This document shows positions 16,438 to 24,689 of a stretch of DNA of 64,000 nt, piece after piece; within the stretch, counting starts at the first letter, position 1, and every line of letters begins with the position of its first letter. Location of the stretch: the NCBI GenBank assembly GCA_038226305.1, contig JBBRQN010000002.1, forward strand, positions 62,001-126,000. The letters run 5' to 3'. Position numbers and translations under genes: made by a program. The notes beneath the pieces are model-generated. The model made no database searches, had not been told where the DNA came from, and worked only from the letters and a program-made list of their open reading frames with translations. This DNA is from JASLDZ01 sp038226305 (GTDB lineage: Bacteria > Pseudomonadota > Alphaproteobacteria > Caulobacterales > Caulobacteraceae).

Positions 16438-17451
16438 ATGCCGTTGACCGCTGCGATTATCTTCGTGGTGCTGGCGCTTCTGGTGGCGAGCGCCGCGATC
16501 AAGGTGGTGCCCCAGGGGCGGGAGTTCACCGTCGAGCGGTTCGGCCGCTACACCCGCACGCTCAGCCCCGGCATCGCCATCCTCACCCCCTTCGTCGAGC
16601 GGGTCGGGCGGCGCATGAATATGATGGAGCAGGTGCTCGAGGTGCCTCGCCAAGAGGTGATCACCAAGGACAACGTGACCGTGCAGGTCGACGCCATCGT
16701 GTTCATCCAGATCGTGGACGCCGCGGCGGCCGCCTATCGCGTGTCTGTCCTCGACCTCTCCATCACCCAGCTGGTGATGACCAACCTGCGCACCGTGGTC
16801 GGCTCGATGGAGCTGGACGAGGTGCTGAGCCAGCGCGACTCGATCAACACGCGCCTCCTCACCGTGATCGACCATGCCACCAACCCCTGGGGCATCAAGG
16901 TGACGCGCATCGAGATCCGCGACTTGCTCCCGCCGCCCGACATCACCAACGCCATGACCCGGCAGATGAAGGCCGAGCGCGAGCGTCGTGCCGTGATCAC
17001 CGAGGCCGAGGGCGAGAAGGCCGCCGCCATCACCCGCGCCGAGGGCTCAAAACAGGCCGCCATCCTCGAATCGGAGGGCCGCAAGGAAGCCGCCTTCCGC
17101 GACGCCGAGGCCCGCGAGCGCCAGGCCGCCGCCGAAGCCAAGGCCACTACCGACGTGAGCGACGCCATCGCCGGCGGCAACGTGGCGGCGTTGAACTACT
17201 TCATCGCCCAGCGCTACGTGGAGGCGTTCTCGAAGCTCGCCTCCGCGCCGAACCAGAAGACGCTGATCGTGCCCACCGAGTTTGCGAGCCTCGCCGGTGC
17301 TGTGTCGGGCGTGGCGGAGCTTCTCAAGGCGCAGGGGCGCGAGGGCGGGTCTGGCGGGGCTGCCTCGCCGCCGCCGCCGCCCCGCCGCCGCGATCCCGAT
17401 CCCACGCCTCGCTCGCGGCCCCCGTCGCTGCCGCCCCTGTCGGAGGGCTGA
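16438..17451 (+). CDS. SPFH/band 7 (stomatin/QmcA-like) membrane protein
   Basis: The 337-residue protein has one N-terminal membrane helix (LTAAIIFVVLALLVASAAI), an SPFH domain (KVVPQGREFTVERFGRY ... NVTVQVDAIVFIQIVD), and a long charged coiled coil (about residues 175-240) with repeated AEGE/RAEGSK/SEGRKEA units. A proline/arginine-rich tail ends it. It is a microdomain scaffold of the paraslipin/QmcA type. It is followed 3 bases later by an NfeD-family gene, the standard partner. Confidence 0.88.
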   Translation: MPLTAAIIFVVLALLVASAAIKVVPQGREFTVERFGRYTRTLSPGIAILTPFVERVGRRMNMMEQVLEVPRQEVITKDNVTVQVDAIVFIQIVDAAAAAYRVSVLDLSITQLVMTNLRTVVGSMELDEVLSQRDSINTRLLTVIDHATNPWGIKVTRIEIRDLLPPPDITNAMTRQMKAERERRAVITEAEGEKAAAITRAEGSKQAAILESEGRKEAAFRDAEARERQAAAEAKATTDVSDAIAGGNVAALNYFIAQRYVEAFSKLASAPNQKTLIVPTEFASLAGAVSGVAELLKAQGREGGSGGAASPPPPPRRRDPDPTPRSRPPSLPPLSEG

Positions 17452-17454
17452 TCC

Positions 17455-17913
17455 ATGCTGGCGATCTGGCTTCTCATGCGCGAGCAGCCGGGCTGGGGTT
17501 GGCTGGCCGTGGCGGCGCTCTTCCTGGCGGCCGAGCTTTCGACCGGCTCGGGCTATCTGCTCTGGCCCTCGGCTTCGGCGGGGATCGTGGGTCTCCTGAA
17601 GCTCGTGGGCGTGCCGCTGACCATTGAGATGCAGGTGGCGCTGTTCGCGGTCTTGACCTTCGCGGGCATCTACGGCGCGCGGCGGGTCTGGCCGGGGAGG
17701 GGGCAGGCTGAACCGCCCCAGAACCTTAACGACCAGAAGATGCGGCTGATCGGGCGCGAAGGCGAGGCGGTGGCCACCGGCGACGGTCGCGTGTTCGTGG
17801 ACGGCAAGGAGTGGGCGGCCGAACTGGCCGACGGGGGCCAGCCGATGCCCGGCCAGAAGGTGCGGGTCACCGCCGTGCTCGGCGGGGCGCGCCTGCAGGT
17901 GGTCGCCCTCTGA
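17455..17913 (+). CDS. NfeD-family membrane protein
   Basis: The 152-residue short NfeD protein has two or three membrane helices followed by a C-terminal OB-fold domain (residues about 95-150: LIGREGEAVATGDGRVFVDGKEWAAELADGG...GQKVRVTAVLGGARLQVVAL). This is NfeD1b type, lacking the protease domain. It partners with the SPFH protein encoded 3 bases upstream in membrane-domain organisation. The next gene overlaps its stop codon. Confidence 0.87.
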   Translation: MLAIWLLMREQPGWGWLAVAALFLAAELSTGSGYLLWPSASAGIVGLLKLVGVPLTIEMQVALFAVLTFAGIYGARRVWPGRGQAEPPQNLNDQKMRLIGREGEAVATGDGRVFVDGKEWAAELADGGQPMPGQKVRVTAVLGGARLQVVAL

Positions 17914-18704
17914 GGGGCTCCGCCTCGCGCCGGGCGGTTGTGCTCGCGGGGCTCGGCCTTGCGGGGACGGCTCTCCTCGGAGGCTGCGGGGCCGATGCGG
18001 CGCTGGACGGGCTGAGCTCGGGCGGCCTCGCGCGGGTGACGAGCGTGCCCACAGGCGATGCTCTGGGCCTCGATAAGCTGGGCGACGAAGATGCGCCTCT
18101 GCTGCGGCTGGCGGGCGTCGAGGCACCCCGGGGCGACGCCCCCTTCGCGAGCGCGGCACGGGATGCGCTGGCGGCCCTGGCGCTGGGTCGGAGGGTGTCG
18201 CTGCTCTTCGGCGGGGCGCACGCGGATGCCTTCGGCCGCACGGTGGCGCATGCCCGGCTGGAGGAGGGCCGCCTGTGGCTGCAGGGCGCTCTGATCGATG
18301 CCGGGGCCGTGAGGGTGCGCACCACGGCTGAGAACCGCGCCCTCGCAGCCCCCATGCTGGCGCGCGAAGCCACCGCCCGCTCTGCCCGCAAGGGGCTGTG
18401 GGCCGACGATGCCTATCGCGTGCGCCTTCCGGAGGAGCTTTTCCCCGACGCCGAGGGCCTGCAGATCGTGGAGGGGCGGGTGCGCCGGGCAGGCGAGACG
18501 GGCCGCCTCGCCTACCTCGACTTCGCCAACGACTGGCGGGGCGCGGCCTCGGTGGAGATCCCCTCGAAGGCGTTGAAGGACTTCCGCTCGGCGGGCGTGG
18601 ACCCCCTGCGGCTGGAGGGCCACCTGATCCGCGTGCGCGGCGAGGCCCGGGGCCTGAGGATCACGCTCGACCACCCGGAGGCGCTGGAGCTCCTCCGGGG
18701 TTAG
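17910..18704 (+). CDS. Thermonuclease-like (SNase) lipoprotein
   Basis: The product has a lipoprotein signal (RRAVVLAGLGLAGTALLGGC) and a staphylococcal-nuclease-like domain (PLLRLAGVEAPRG ... ARDALAALALGRRVSLLFGG ... DAFGRTVAHARL ... GAVRVRTTAENR). The glutamate of the canonical active site is not obvious, so nuclease activity is uncertain. No ATG, GTG or TTG precedes the positively charged start of the signal peptide; CTG 17910, overlapping the NfeD stop, would give a complete signal, whereas GTG 17940 would lose the arginines. Cotranscription with the SPFH and NfeD genes is likely. Confidence 0.72.
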   Translation: MRGSASRRAVVLAGLGLAGTALLGGCGADAALDGLSSGGLARVTSVPTGDALGLDKLGDEDAPLLRLAGVEAPRGDAPFASAARDALAALALGRRVSLLFGGAHADAFGRTVAHARLEEGRLWLQGALIDAGAVRVRTTAENRALAAPMLAREATARSARKGLWADDAYRVRLPEELFPDAEGLQIVEGRVRRAGETGRLAYLDFANDWRGAASVEIPSKALKDFRSAGVDPLRLEGHLIRVRGEARGLRITLDHPEALELLRG

Positions 18705-18706
18705 AG

Positions 18707-18730
18707 ACCTCTCCCGCCTGCGGGAGAGGT
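18707..18730. terminator. Hairpin between convergent nuclease and carD genes
   Basis: ACCTCTCCCG (18707-18716) pairs perfectly with CGGGAGAGGT (18721-18730) around a four-base loop. It sits between two convergent stops (18704 and 18738). The CTCTCCC/GGGAGAG core recurs near 60855 and 63890. Confidence 0.65.
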
Positions 18731-18737
18731 GGAGGCG

Positions 18738-19262
18738 TTACGCCGCTGCCGCTGCGGCCGCCGCGGGGGCCTTCACGAGGCTCTTGGTGATCATGGCCAC
18801 CGCACCGTCCTTGTCGACGCGCTCGATGGCGGCGACTTCGCGGGCCATGCGGTCGAGAGCGGACTCGTACAGCTGGCGCTCGGAGTAGGACTGTTCCGGC
18901 TGGTTGTCGGCGCGGTGCAGGTCGCGGACCACCTCGGCGATGGAGATCAGGTCGCCCGAGTTGATCTTGGCTTCGTATTCTTGGGCGCGGCGGCTCCACA
19001 TGGTGCGCTTGATCCGGGCGCGGCCCTTGAGCGTGACCATCGCCTGGTTCACCACATTGCCTTCGGCGAGCGAGCGCAGGCCGGCCGTCTTGGCCTTCTT
19101 GGTGGGCACGCGCAGCATCATCTTCTCGTGCTCGAAGGTGATGACGTAAACCTCGAACGACAGCCCGGCGACTTCCTGGGATTCGACGCCGACCACGGTG
19201 CCGACGCCGTGCGCCGGATAAACGACATGGTCGCCGATCTTGAAGTCGTGAGCGGTGGTCAT
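18738..19262 (-). CDS. carD: CarD-family transcriptional regulator
   Basis: CarD/CdnL proteins bind the RNA polymerase beta subunit and stabilise open complexes at rRNA and other promoters. The 174-residue product has the RNAP-interacting domain (KIGDHVVYPAHGVGTVVGVESQEVAG ... MMLRVPTKKAKTAGLRSL) and the helical DNA-binding domain, with an alanine-rich end. ATG 19262 is chosen: an AAGGA site lies 8 bases upstream, and the next upstream ATG (19283) would place that site inside the gene. fdxA lies upstream on the same strand. Confidence 0.93.
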   Translation of the reverse strand: MTTAHDFKIGDHVVYPAHGVGTVVGVESQEVAGLSFEVYVITFEHEKMMLRVPTKKAKTAGLRSLAEGNVVNQAMVTLKGRARIKRTMWSRRAQEYEAKINSGDLISIAEVVRDLHRADNQPEQSYSERQLYESALDRMAREVAAIERVDKDGAVAMITKSLVKAPAAAAAAAA

Positions 19263-19579
19263 GGGGCGCGTTCCTTTTCTCAAGCTGCCGCCGGATGGCG
19301 GGCCGCGGAACCGGAGAGGCGGGCGTTCGAACGGTCAGCGCCGAAGAGCGGCGACAGAAGCGCCCTCGAACCGGCGGGAGGGCCGGGGCGGGGGTGGATC
19401 CGAGACTGGGTCAAACGCGCCCACGTCCGGGTCGCGGCTAGGGGTTGCGACGGTCGGGCGCGCGGGGTCGCATCCACCTGTCCGTCGGGTGCAACCCTAT
19501 CACAAAACGCAGCCTACTGAAAGGCCACGGCTTTAAGCTTGCTGAACGCGCCGTTAACGCGCGGCCGTTTCAGCCCGGA
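19263..19579. other. Long intergenic region upstream of carD
   Basis: The 317 bases between fdxA and carD carry no convincing gene. They should hold the carD promoter, although I see no clear -35/-10 pair. GGGTTGC (19442-19448) and GCAACCC (19491-19497) form a wide inverted repeat. A CtrA-like box lies at 19543-19557. Confidence 0.5.
19543..19557 (+). promoter_or_regulatory. Candidate CtrA box upstream of carD
   Basis: TGAA-N7-TTAA (19543-19546, 19554-19557) matches the CtrA consensus TTAA-N7-TTAA at seven of eight positions. It lies about 280 bases upstream of the carD start, beyond the end of fdxA. The match is short and could be chance. Confidence 0.3.
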
Positions 19580-19921
19580 TCAGCGACCGTCGCCGGGCTT
19601 GGCCGAGAAGTACTTCTCGAACTTGCCGGTCTCGCGCTCGTATTGCTCGCGGTCGGCTGGGGGGGTGCCCTTCACGGTGATGTTCGGCCAGATCTTGGCG
19701 TAGTCGGTGTTGATGGTCAGCCACTTGCCGTCTGGCTCGTCCTCGGTGTCGGGCTTGATGGCGTCGACCGGGCATTCCGGTTCGCACACGCCGCAGTCGA
19801 TGCATTCGTCGGGGCTGATGGCGAGGAAGTTCTCGCCCTCGTAGAAGCAGTCGACGGGGCACACCTCCACGCAGTCCATGAACTTGCACTTCACGCAGGC
19901 GTCGGTGACGATATAGGTCAT
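19580..19921 (-). CDS. fdxA: Seven-iron ferredoxin FdxA
   Basis: The 113-residue ferredoxin has all cysteines of the Azotobacter FdI type. Cys9, Cys17 and Cys50 are placed for a [3Fe-4S] cluster, and Cys21, Cys40, Cys43 and Cys46 for a [4Fe-4S] cluster. The C-terminal extension (WPNITVKG...EKYFSAKPGDGR) is typical of alphaproteobacterial FdxA. It transfers low-potential electrons in the cytoplasm; the partner is not shown. It lies between the S4-domain gene and carD on the same strand, an arrangement common in this class of bacteria. Confidence 0.93.
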   Translation of the reverse strand: MTYIVTDACVKCKFMDCVEVCPVDCFYEGENFLAISPDECIDCGVCEPECPVDAIKPDTEDEPDGKWLTINTDYAKIWPNITVKGTPPADREQYERETGKFEKYFSAKPGDGR

Positions 19922-20003
19922 GGGCTTGTAGGCGCTCTAAAATCGGTCTGCCGCGGCGCACCGCAGCGCCGAGCGCCGTCAATGCCGCGCCGCGCGCCAA
20001 GGT

Positions 20004-20372
20004 TCAAGCCTGCGGGGCGGAACCTGTGGCGACTTCCTCCATGTGTGACCCCGAAGACCGCGCCGGAGACGGGGTGGCTTCGTGCACGACGTAGAGCGCA
20101 CGCGCCTCGCTCGGGGGGCCGCGCCGCTCGCCCACCGCCTGCACGCGCAGATCAAACAGGCGCGCACCCATGGCGAACACGAGGCTGTCGCCGGGGCGCA
20201 GGGCCCGGCTCGCCTTGTCCAGCCGCACCGCGTCGCTGCCGGGGCGATGCAGGCGCACGCGTCCCGCCTCGATGAAGCTGCAGGCGAGGCCGCGCGTCTT
20301 GAAGAACCGCGCCCGCCACAGCCACAGGTCGGCCCGGCAGGTCTCTTCGGGCTGGGTTGAGCCAGGCGTCAC
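20004..20372 (-). CDS. S4-domain RNA-binding protein (Hsp15-like)
   Basis: The 122-residue protein has an S4 fold: RADLWLWRARFFKTRGLACSFIEAGRVRLHRPGSDAVRLDKASRALRPGDSLVF. This matches the Hsp15/ribosome-associated group that binds structured RNA such as stalled 50S subunits. Its start overlaps the end of the helicase gene by four bases, so the two are coupled and probably act together on RNA. The C-terminal tail is low in complexity. Confidence 0.87.
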   Translation of the reverse strand: MTPGSTQPEETCRADLWLWRARFFKTRGLACSFIEAGRVRLHRPGSDAVRLDKASRALRPGDSLVFAMGARLFDLRVQAVGERRGPPSEARALYVVHEATPSPARSSGSHMEEVATGSAPQA

Positions 20373-23047
20373 GAGGCGACCCCGGGGCTCGCCTTGCGCC
20401 GGGGGCGGCGACGGCGACGACGGGGGGCGGGGTCGGGGAGGGCGGGGGACACGGAGTCCGCAGAGTCCGGGAGTCCGGAAAGTCCGGCCGGGGATTTTGG
20501 GAGTCCGGCGAGTCCGGTGCGGGGGTTCACCCTCGAACGGTCTCGCGGGCGGCGGGGCTTGGCTGGGGTGGGCGGGGCGGGTTCAGGAACGAGGGTCAGG
20601 CCCGCCAGCGCCTGGAAGGGTGAGGGGCTGCGAGGCTCGGTCATCGGCTCCGGGGCGCTGACGGGCGTGGGCGCGGCCCGAGGGCGCCGCCACAGGGCCG
20701 GGCGACCCTCCACCGGCTTGCCCACGCGCACGAACCCCAGCGCACGCAGAACCGCCTCCGCCGCCAGCGACGGGTCGCCGAGCGCCGTGTGCATAGCCTC
20801 GTCGATGACGAAGGCCCCCGCCTGATGCGGGGCGACCCGCACCGCCTCGTCCAGCCGTTCCAGAGCCTCGATGGGCACCACCATCCCGCCAAGCCTGCGC
20901 AGGCCGCCGGCCGCCAGGGCCCGGGCCGAGCCCGCCTCGCCGAAGGTCGCGAAGGCTGCCGCATGGGCGCGGGCGGGCGGGGTGAGGAGCGCCGGGCAGA
21001 AGACGGAGAAGGCCGCGAAGGTCACGCCGCAGGCGCGCAAGCCCCTGCGCTCGGTCTGGCTGAGGCTGGCCACCTCGGCCGCCACGGGCGCGCGGTCGAT
21101 CACGCCCCCGGCCTCGATCAGCCGATAGGCGATGCCCCGGGCCAGCCCGCGGATCGAGCCGTTGGCACTCGCCGCCTGCAGCCGCGCCAGGGGATGCAGC
21201 AAGGCCGATGACCGCGCCGCCACGAAGGCTTCCAGCCGCCGCTGTGCACGCTGCAGCGCCGTCGCGCCGCCCAGGTCGCCGAACAGCCGCACCCTCGGGG
21301 CGAAGGGCTCGCCGCCGATCAGCCTGCCTGCGGGCGCGCCCCGCCAGCGGATCAGCCCGGCCTCGTCCATCGCAAAGCCGTCGTCGGTGTCGGCGGCCAG
21401 TTCGCCGAGTTTCTTCGTCACCAAGGGTGCCACCACTCGCTGGGCGGCCTGTTTCAGCGCCCGATCTTCGAGCAGGGTCTCGCCCTCAACAGGGGTAAAC
21501 ACGGCGCCCTCCAGCCGCCCCACCGGGTGGCCTTCGACGATCACCTCGCCGTCGTGGCCCACGCCCGCCAGCACGTCTTCCCGCAGGTTCAGGCCCTTGA
21601 GGAGGGCGGATGTTCGGCGGTCGATGAACCGCTGCATCAGCTTTTCGTGCAAGGTGTCGGAGAGGCGCTCTTCCAGGGCGCGGGTGGTGCCTTGCCAGTG
21701 TGCGGCATCGGCTAGCCAGTCGGGCCGGTTGGCGACGTAGGCCAGGGTGCGCACGCCTGCGAGCCGCTGCTGCAGCACGTCGATCTCGCCCTGCGCGCGG
21801 TCAAGGCCCGCGAACTGTTCGGCCATCCATTCGGGTGGGATGCGACCGGCCGCGCCCTTGGAGAGGTGGCCGTAGAGGGTCTTTGCGAGCCGCAGGTGCT
21901 CGTCCAGCGTCACCTTGCGAAAGTCGGGTGTCTGGCACACCTCCCACAGCTTGCGCAGGCGATCGCCCGAGCGGGCGCGGTCGGCGATGTCGGGGTCTTG
22001 GGCGAGGTGGCGCAGCGTGAGTTCGTCCACCGCCTCCTCCGCCAGCTTCAGCCCGGCCCGGTCTGGAGGCAGGCTGAGCGAGCGTTGCAGGGCCGGGAGC
22101 GAGCCGAAATCGAGCTTGGCGTTGCGCCAGTTCGCGGCGTCCAGGGGCTCGAAGCTGTGCTCCTCCACGGCGGTGACGAGGTCTTCGTCGATGTCCGGCG
22201 CTTCGCCCGTGACGCCGAAGGTGCCGTCGGTCTTGAAGCGGCCGGCGCGGCCGGCGATCTGGCCGATCTCCTGCGGGCTGAGCCAGCGGGTCTTCTTGCC
22301 GTCGAACTTGCGCAGGCCTGCGAAGGCCACATGGTCCACGTCCATGTTCAGGCCCATGCCGATGGCGTCGGTGGCCACGAGGAAGTCCACCTCGCCCGAC
22401 TGGTAGAGCGCCACCTGGGCGTTTCGCGTGCGGGGCGAGAGGGACCCCATCACCACGGCGGCGCCGCCTCTCTGGCGGCGGATCAGCTCGGCGATGGCGT
22501 AGACATTCTCAGCCGAGAACGCGACGACGGCGGAGCGGCGGGGCAGGCGGGTCAGCTTCTTGGAGCCGGCATAGGTGAGGGCTGAGAAGCGATCCCGCGT
22601 GGTAATCTCGCACTCGGGCAACAGGCGCCGGATCAGTCGCCCGGCGGTGGAGGCACCCAGGAACATGGTCTCGCGCGTGCCTCGCGCTCCCAGCAGGCGC
22701 TGGGTGAAGACGTGGCCGCGGGTGGGGTCGGCGCAGAGCTGGATCTCGTCGATGGCCAGGAATTCGACCTCGTGGGAGAGCGGCATCGCTTCGACGGTGC
22801 AGACGAAATAGTCGGCGCGGGGGGGCGTGATCTTCTCTTCGCCGGTGACCAGCGCCACGGCGCGCACGCCTTTCAGCTTGACGATGCGGTCGTAGACCTC
22901 GCGCGCCAAGAGGCGCAGCGGCAGGCCGATCATGCCCGAGCGGTGGCCGAGCATCCGCTCCACCGCGAGGTGCGTCTTGCCGGTGTTGGTCGGCCCCAGC
23001 ACGGCCACGACCCGCGGCGGTGCCAGACCTGCGGAACGGTCGGACAT
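20369..23047 (-). CDS. SUV3-like superfamily 2 RNA helicase
   Basis: This 892-residue helicase resembles mitochondrial SUV3. It has Walker A GPTNTGKTHLAVERM, motif II DEIQLCADPTRG, motif III LGAST, motif V TDAIGMGLNMDVDHVAF and motif VI QIAGRAGRF, followed by the SUV3 C-terminal helical region. The last roughly 90 residues are proline/arginine-rich with short GLxGLP repeats, matching a DNA repeat at 20454-20514. ATG 23047 is used; two upstream codons could start only from TTG. It probably acts in RNA turnover together with the coupled S4 protein. Confidence 0.9.
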   Translation of the reverse strand: MSDRSAGLAPPRVVAVLGPTNTGKTHLAVERMLGHRSGMIGLPLRLLAREVYDRIVKLKGVRAVALVTGEEKITPPRADYFVCTVEAMPLSHEVEFLAIDEIQLCADPTRGHVFTQRLLGARGTRETMFLGASTAGRLIRRLLPECEITTRDRFSALTYAGSKKLTRLPRRSAVVAFSAENVYAIAELIRRQRGGAAVVMGSLSPRTRNAQVALYQSGEVDFLVATDAIGMGLNMDVDHVAFAGLRKFDGKKTRWLSPQEIGQIAGRAGRFKTDGTFGVTGEAPDIDEDLVTAVEEHSFEPLDAANWRNAKLDFGSLPALQRSLSLPPDRAGLKLAEEAVDELTLRHLAQDPDIADRARSGDRLRKLWEVCQTPDFRKVTLDEHLRLAKTLYGHLSKGAAGRIPPEWMAEQFAGLDRAQGEIDVLQQRLAGVRTLAYVANRPDWLADAAHWQGTTRALEERLSDTLHEKLMQRFIDRRTSALLKGLNLREDVLAGVGHDGEVIVEGHPVGRLEGAVFTPVEGETLLEDRALKQAAQRVVAPLVTKKLGELAADTDDGFAMDEAGLIRWRGAPAGRLIGGEPFAPRVRLFGDLGGATALQRAQRRLEAFVAARSSALLHPLARLQAASANGSIRGLARGIAYRLIEAGGVIDRAPVAAEVASLSQTERRGLRACGVTFAAFSVFCPALLTPPARAHAAAFATFGEAGSARALAAGGLRRLGGMVVPIEALERLDEAVRVAPHQAGAFVIDEAMHTALGDPSLAAEAVLRALGFVRVGKPVEGRPALWRRPRAAPTPVSAPEPMTEPRSPSPFQALAGLTLVPEPAPPTPAKPRRPRDRSRVNPRTGLAGLPKSPAGLSGLPDSADSVSPALPDPAPRRRRRRPRRKASPGVAS
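20454..20514. repeat. GAGTCCGG repeats with five GANTC sites
   Basis: Imperfect GAGTCCGG units start at 20454, 20463, 20471, 20501 and 20510 (a further AAGTCCGG is at about 20480). Each listed unit holds a GANTC site, the target of CcrM-type methylase. The repeat lies in the 3' end of the helicase gene and encodes its low-complexity tail. Confidence 0.75.
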
Positions 23048-23246
23048 GATCAAGATAGTTGGGCGGACGACGGGAGTCGGGCAAGCGTCGCCGGACGTCT
23101 TATTGATGACGCTTGCGGCTTCGAGCTCAGCTCGAACAGGCGGGCAACGAATCGGGACCGAATCAGAGACCGTGCGTGATTCGCCGTTCGTTCACGGCTA
23201 CATCTGGTGGCTGACGCTGCGCCGAGTCGCTATTCGCGTCCAGCGG

Positions 23247-24065
23247 TCAGGGGCGGTCCGGTCGGCCGGTGACCTTGGCGAGCACGATCTCCGCCTGGCC
23301 GAACTGGGTGTCGGCGCGCACGTAGCTGATAGCCCACGGGCCGGCGCTGCCGATGCGGGCGAAGCCGATGGAGACGGCCTTCTTCAGCCCCTCGCCCTGC
23401 TCGGCCTCCGACTTCTTCTTGAAGCCGGCCACCTCGCGGTAAGCGAGGCGACATTTGATCGGGGCGGAGAGGCCGAGGCGTTTCTCGCGGCCCTCCAGTT
23501 CCCGCTTTCCGTCCGGCGAGAGCGCGGCGTCGTAACGCTGCTTGCCGTCGTAGAACTTCAGCGTCCCCCGGCACGGCGTGCCGTCTGCGCGGGTGAGCGC
23601 CAGGCGCATGGCCTGGGTGAGGGGGTCGGCCGCTTCGAGCTTCTGCGCCCGGCTGGCAGGCGGATCGCCCATCGAGGGATACTGCGGCGCCGAGGTAGAG
23701 ACAACGTCGCCCCCGGTCCAGGTGGCGCTCACGCGACGGGCCTTGGAGTTGGCGGCGTTGGTGTGGCCGAAGGTGCCGGGCATGGCCCCACCCTCGGTCA
23801 GACGGCCGCGGCCCTCGGCGCGCATGTCCAGCTTCCGGAACAGGGCGAGCACGCCGTAAGTGGTAAGCCGGGCCGACGAGGTGAAGGCTTCGCCCGTCGC
23901 ATCCTGCTGAACCCGCATCTCCAGCACCTTGAGATAGAGCCGCCCGTCGTAGTCGAGCGTCAGGTGCATGCCGCCGGGCTCTCCCGGGCCCTGCGCGAGC
24001 GAAGGGGCGGCCAGGAAGCTTGTGAGGATCAGGCCCGCGGAAACGGCCAGGGGGCGCAGGCGCAT
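23247..24065 (-). CDS. DUF3108-like exported protein
   Basis: The 272-residue protein has a Sec signal peptide (MRLRPLAVSAGLILTSFLAAPSLAQG). The beta-rich mature part begins LTLDYDGRLYLKVLEMRVQQDATGEAFTSSARLTTYGVLALFRKLDMRAEGRG, which fits DUF3108 envelope proteins. Two cysteines (GTPCRGTLKFYDG, APIKCRLAYREV) could form a disulfide. ATG 24065 is used; a TTG two codons earlier is possible. Its role is unknown. It lies about 200 bases upstream of the helicase on the same strand; that gap holds a small inverted repeat (TTCGAGC/GCTCGAA, 23120-23136). Confidence 0.72.
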   Translation of the reverse strand: MRLRPLAVSAGLILTSFLAAPSLAQGPGEPGGMHLTLDYDGRLYLKVLEMRVQQDATGEAFTSSARLTTYGVLALFRKLDMRAEGRGRLTEGGAMPGTFGHTNAANSKARRVSATWTGGDVVSTSAPQYPSMGDPPASRAQKLEAADPLTQAMRLALTRADGTPCRGTLKFYDGKQRYDAALSPDGKRELEGREKRLGLSAPIKCRLAYREVAGFKKKSEAEQGEGLKKAVSIGFARIGSAGPWAISYVRADTQFGQAEIVLAKVTGRPDRP

Positions 24066-24190
24066 CGGCAAGGGGGAACTCCGTCGTGTCGCCGCCCGGG
24101 GGAAAGGCAGGGCGCGGTCTTAGCCAAGTCGGCAGGGTCGCGGTAGGCCGCGTGGGGGTTGGACCTTGCGCGGCGCCATGGGGCTTTTCC

Positions 24191-24219
24191 TTGACGGCGC
24201 CGAGCGCTTGCCCCTATAC
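24191..24219 (+). promoter_or_regulatory. Likely rpmB promoter
   Basis: TTGACG (24191-24196) and CTATAC (24214-24219) are separated by 17 bases. This fits the housekeeping pattern of Caulobacter (TTGACGS with a CTANA-type -10). It lies 81 bases upstream of the rpmB start. Confidence 0.6.
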
Positions 24220-24299
24220 GCCCCGTTCGCGCAAGCACCGGCTTTTCGGCCGCGTCGCTCGCATTCCCTTTCTCCTACGCCTCGAGGTTTTTGTAGGTC

Positions 24300-24599
24300 A
24301 TGTCGCGCCGCTGCGAACTCACGGGCGTCGGCCCTATGGTCGGCCACAATGTGAGCCACTCGAACATCAAGACGAAGCGCCGGTTTCTGCCGTCGCTGTC
24401 CGAGATCACGATCCAGTCGGAATCGCTGGGTCAGGGCTTCCGCCTGAAGATCACCAACGCCGCCCTGCGCACGCTGGACTTCCGCGGCGGGCTCGACGCC
24501 GTGCTGATGAACTCCAAGGACGAGGTGCTCTCGCCCCGCGCCCTGAAGATCAAGAAGCAGGTCAAGGCCAAGGTCGCCATGCACGCGGCGCAGGCCTAG
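24300..24599 (+). CDS. rpmB: Ribosomal protein bL28
   Basis: The 99-residue large-subunit protein has the L28 opening MSRRCELTGVGPMVGHNVSHSNIKTKRRFLPSL and the longer alphaproteobacterial C-terminus. A promoter at 24191-24219 and a perfect 16-bp terminator stem at 24638-24673 mark it as its own transcription unit. Confidence 0.97.
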   Translation: MSRRCELTGVGPMVGHNVSHSNIKTKRRFLPSLSEITIQSESLGQGFRLKITNAALRTLDFRGGLDAVLMNSKDEVLSPRALKIKKQVKAKVAMHAAQA

Positions 24600-24637
24600 G
24601 CGCCTTCCCGCCGGCCTTCGGGTTGGCGACCAGACAT

Positions 24638-24673
24638 GAAAGGGCCCGCCGGAGCGATCCGGCGGGCCCTTTC
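24638..24673. terminator. Strong bidirectional terminator after rpmB
   Basis: A perfect 16-bp stem (24638-24653 with 24658-24673) closes on a GCGA tetraloop. A-rich and T-rich ends (GAAA/TTTC) serve both strands. It separates rpmB from the convergent RcnB-like gene. Confidence 0.93.
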
Positions 24674-24689
24674 TGTTTCAGCCTAGGCC

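Noticed and set aside
23120..23136. TTCGAGC/GCTCGAA inverted repeat between the DUF3108 and helicase genes
   Set aside because: It is short with a three-base loop and no T-run; it could be an operator or chance, so it is only mentioned with the neighbouring gene.
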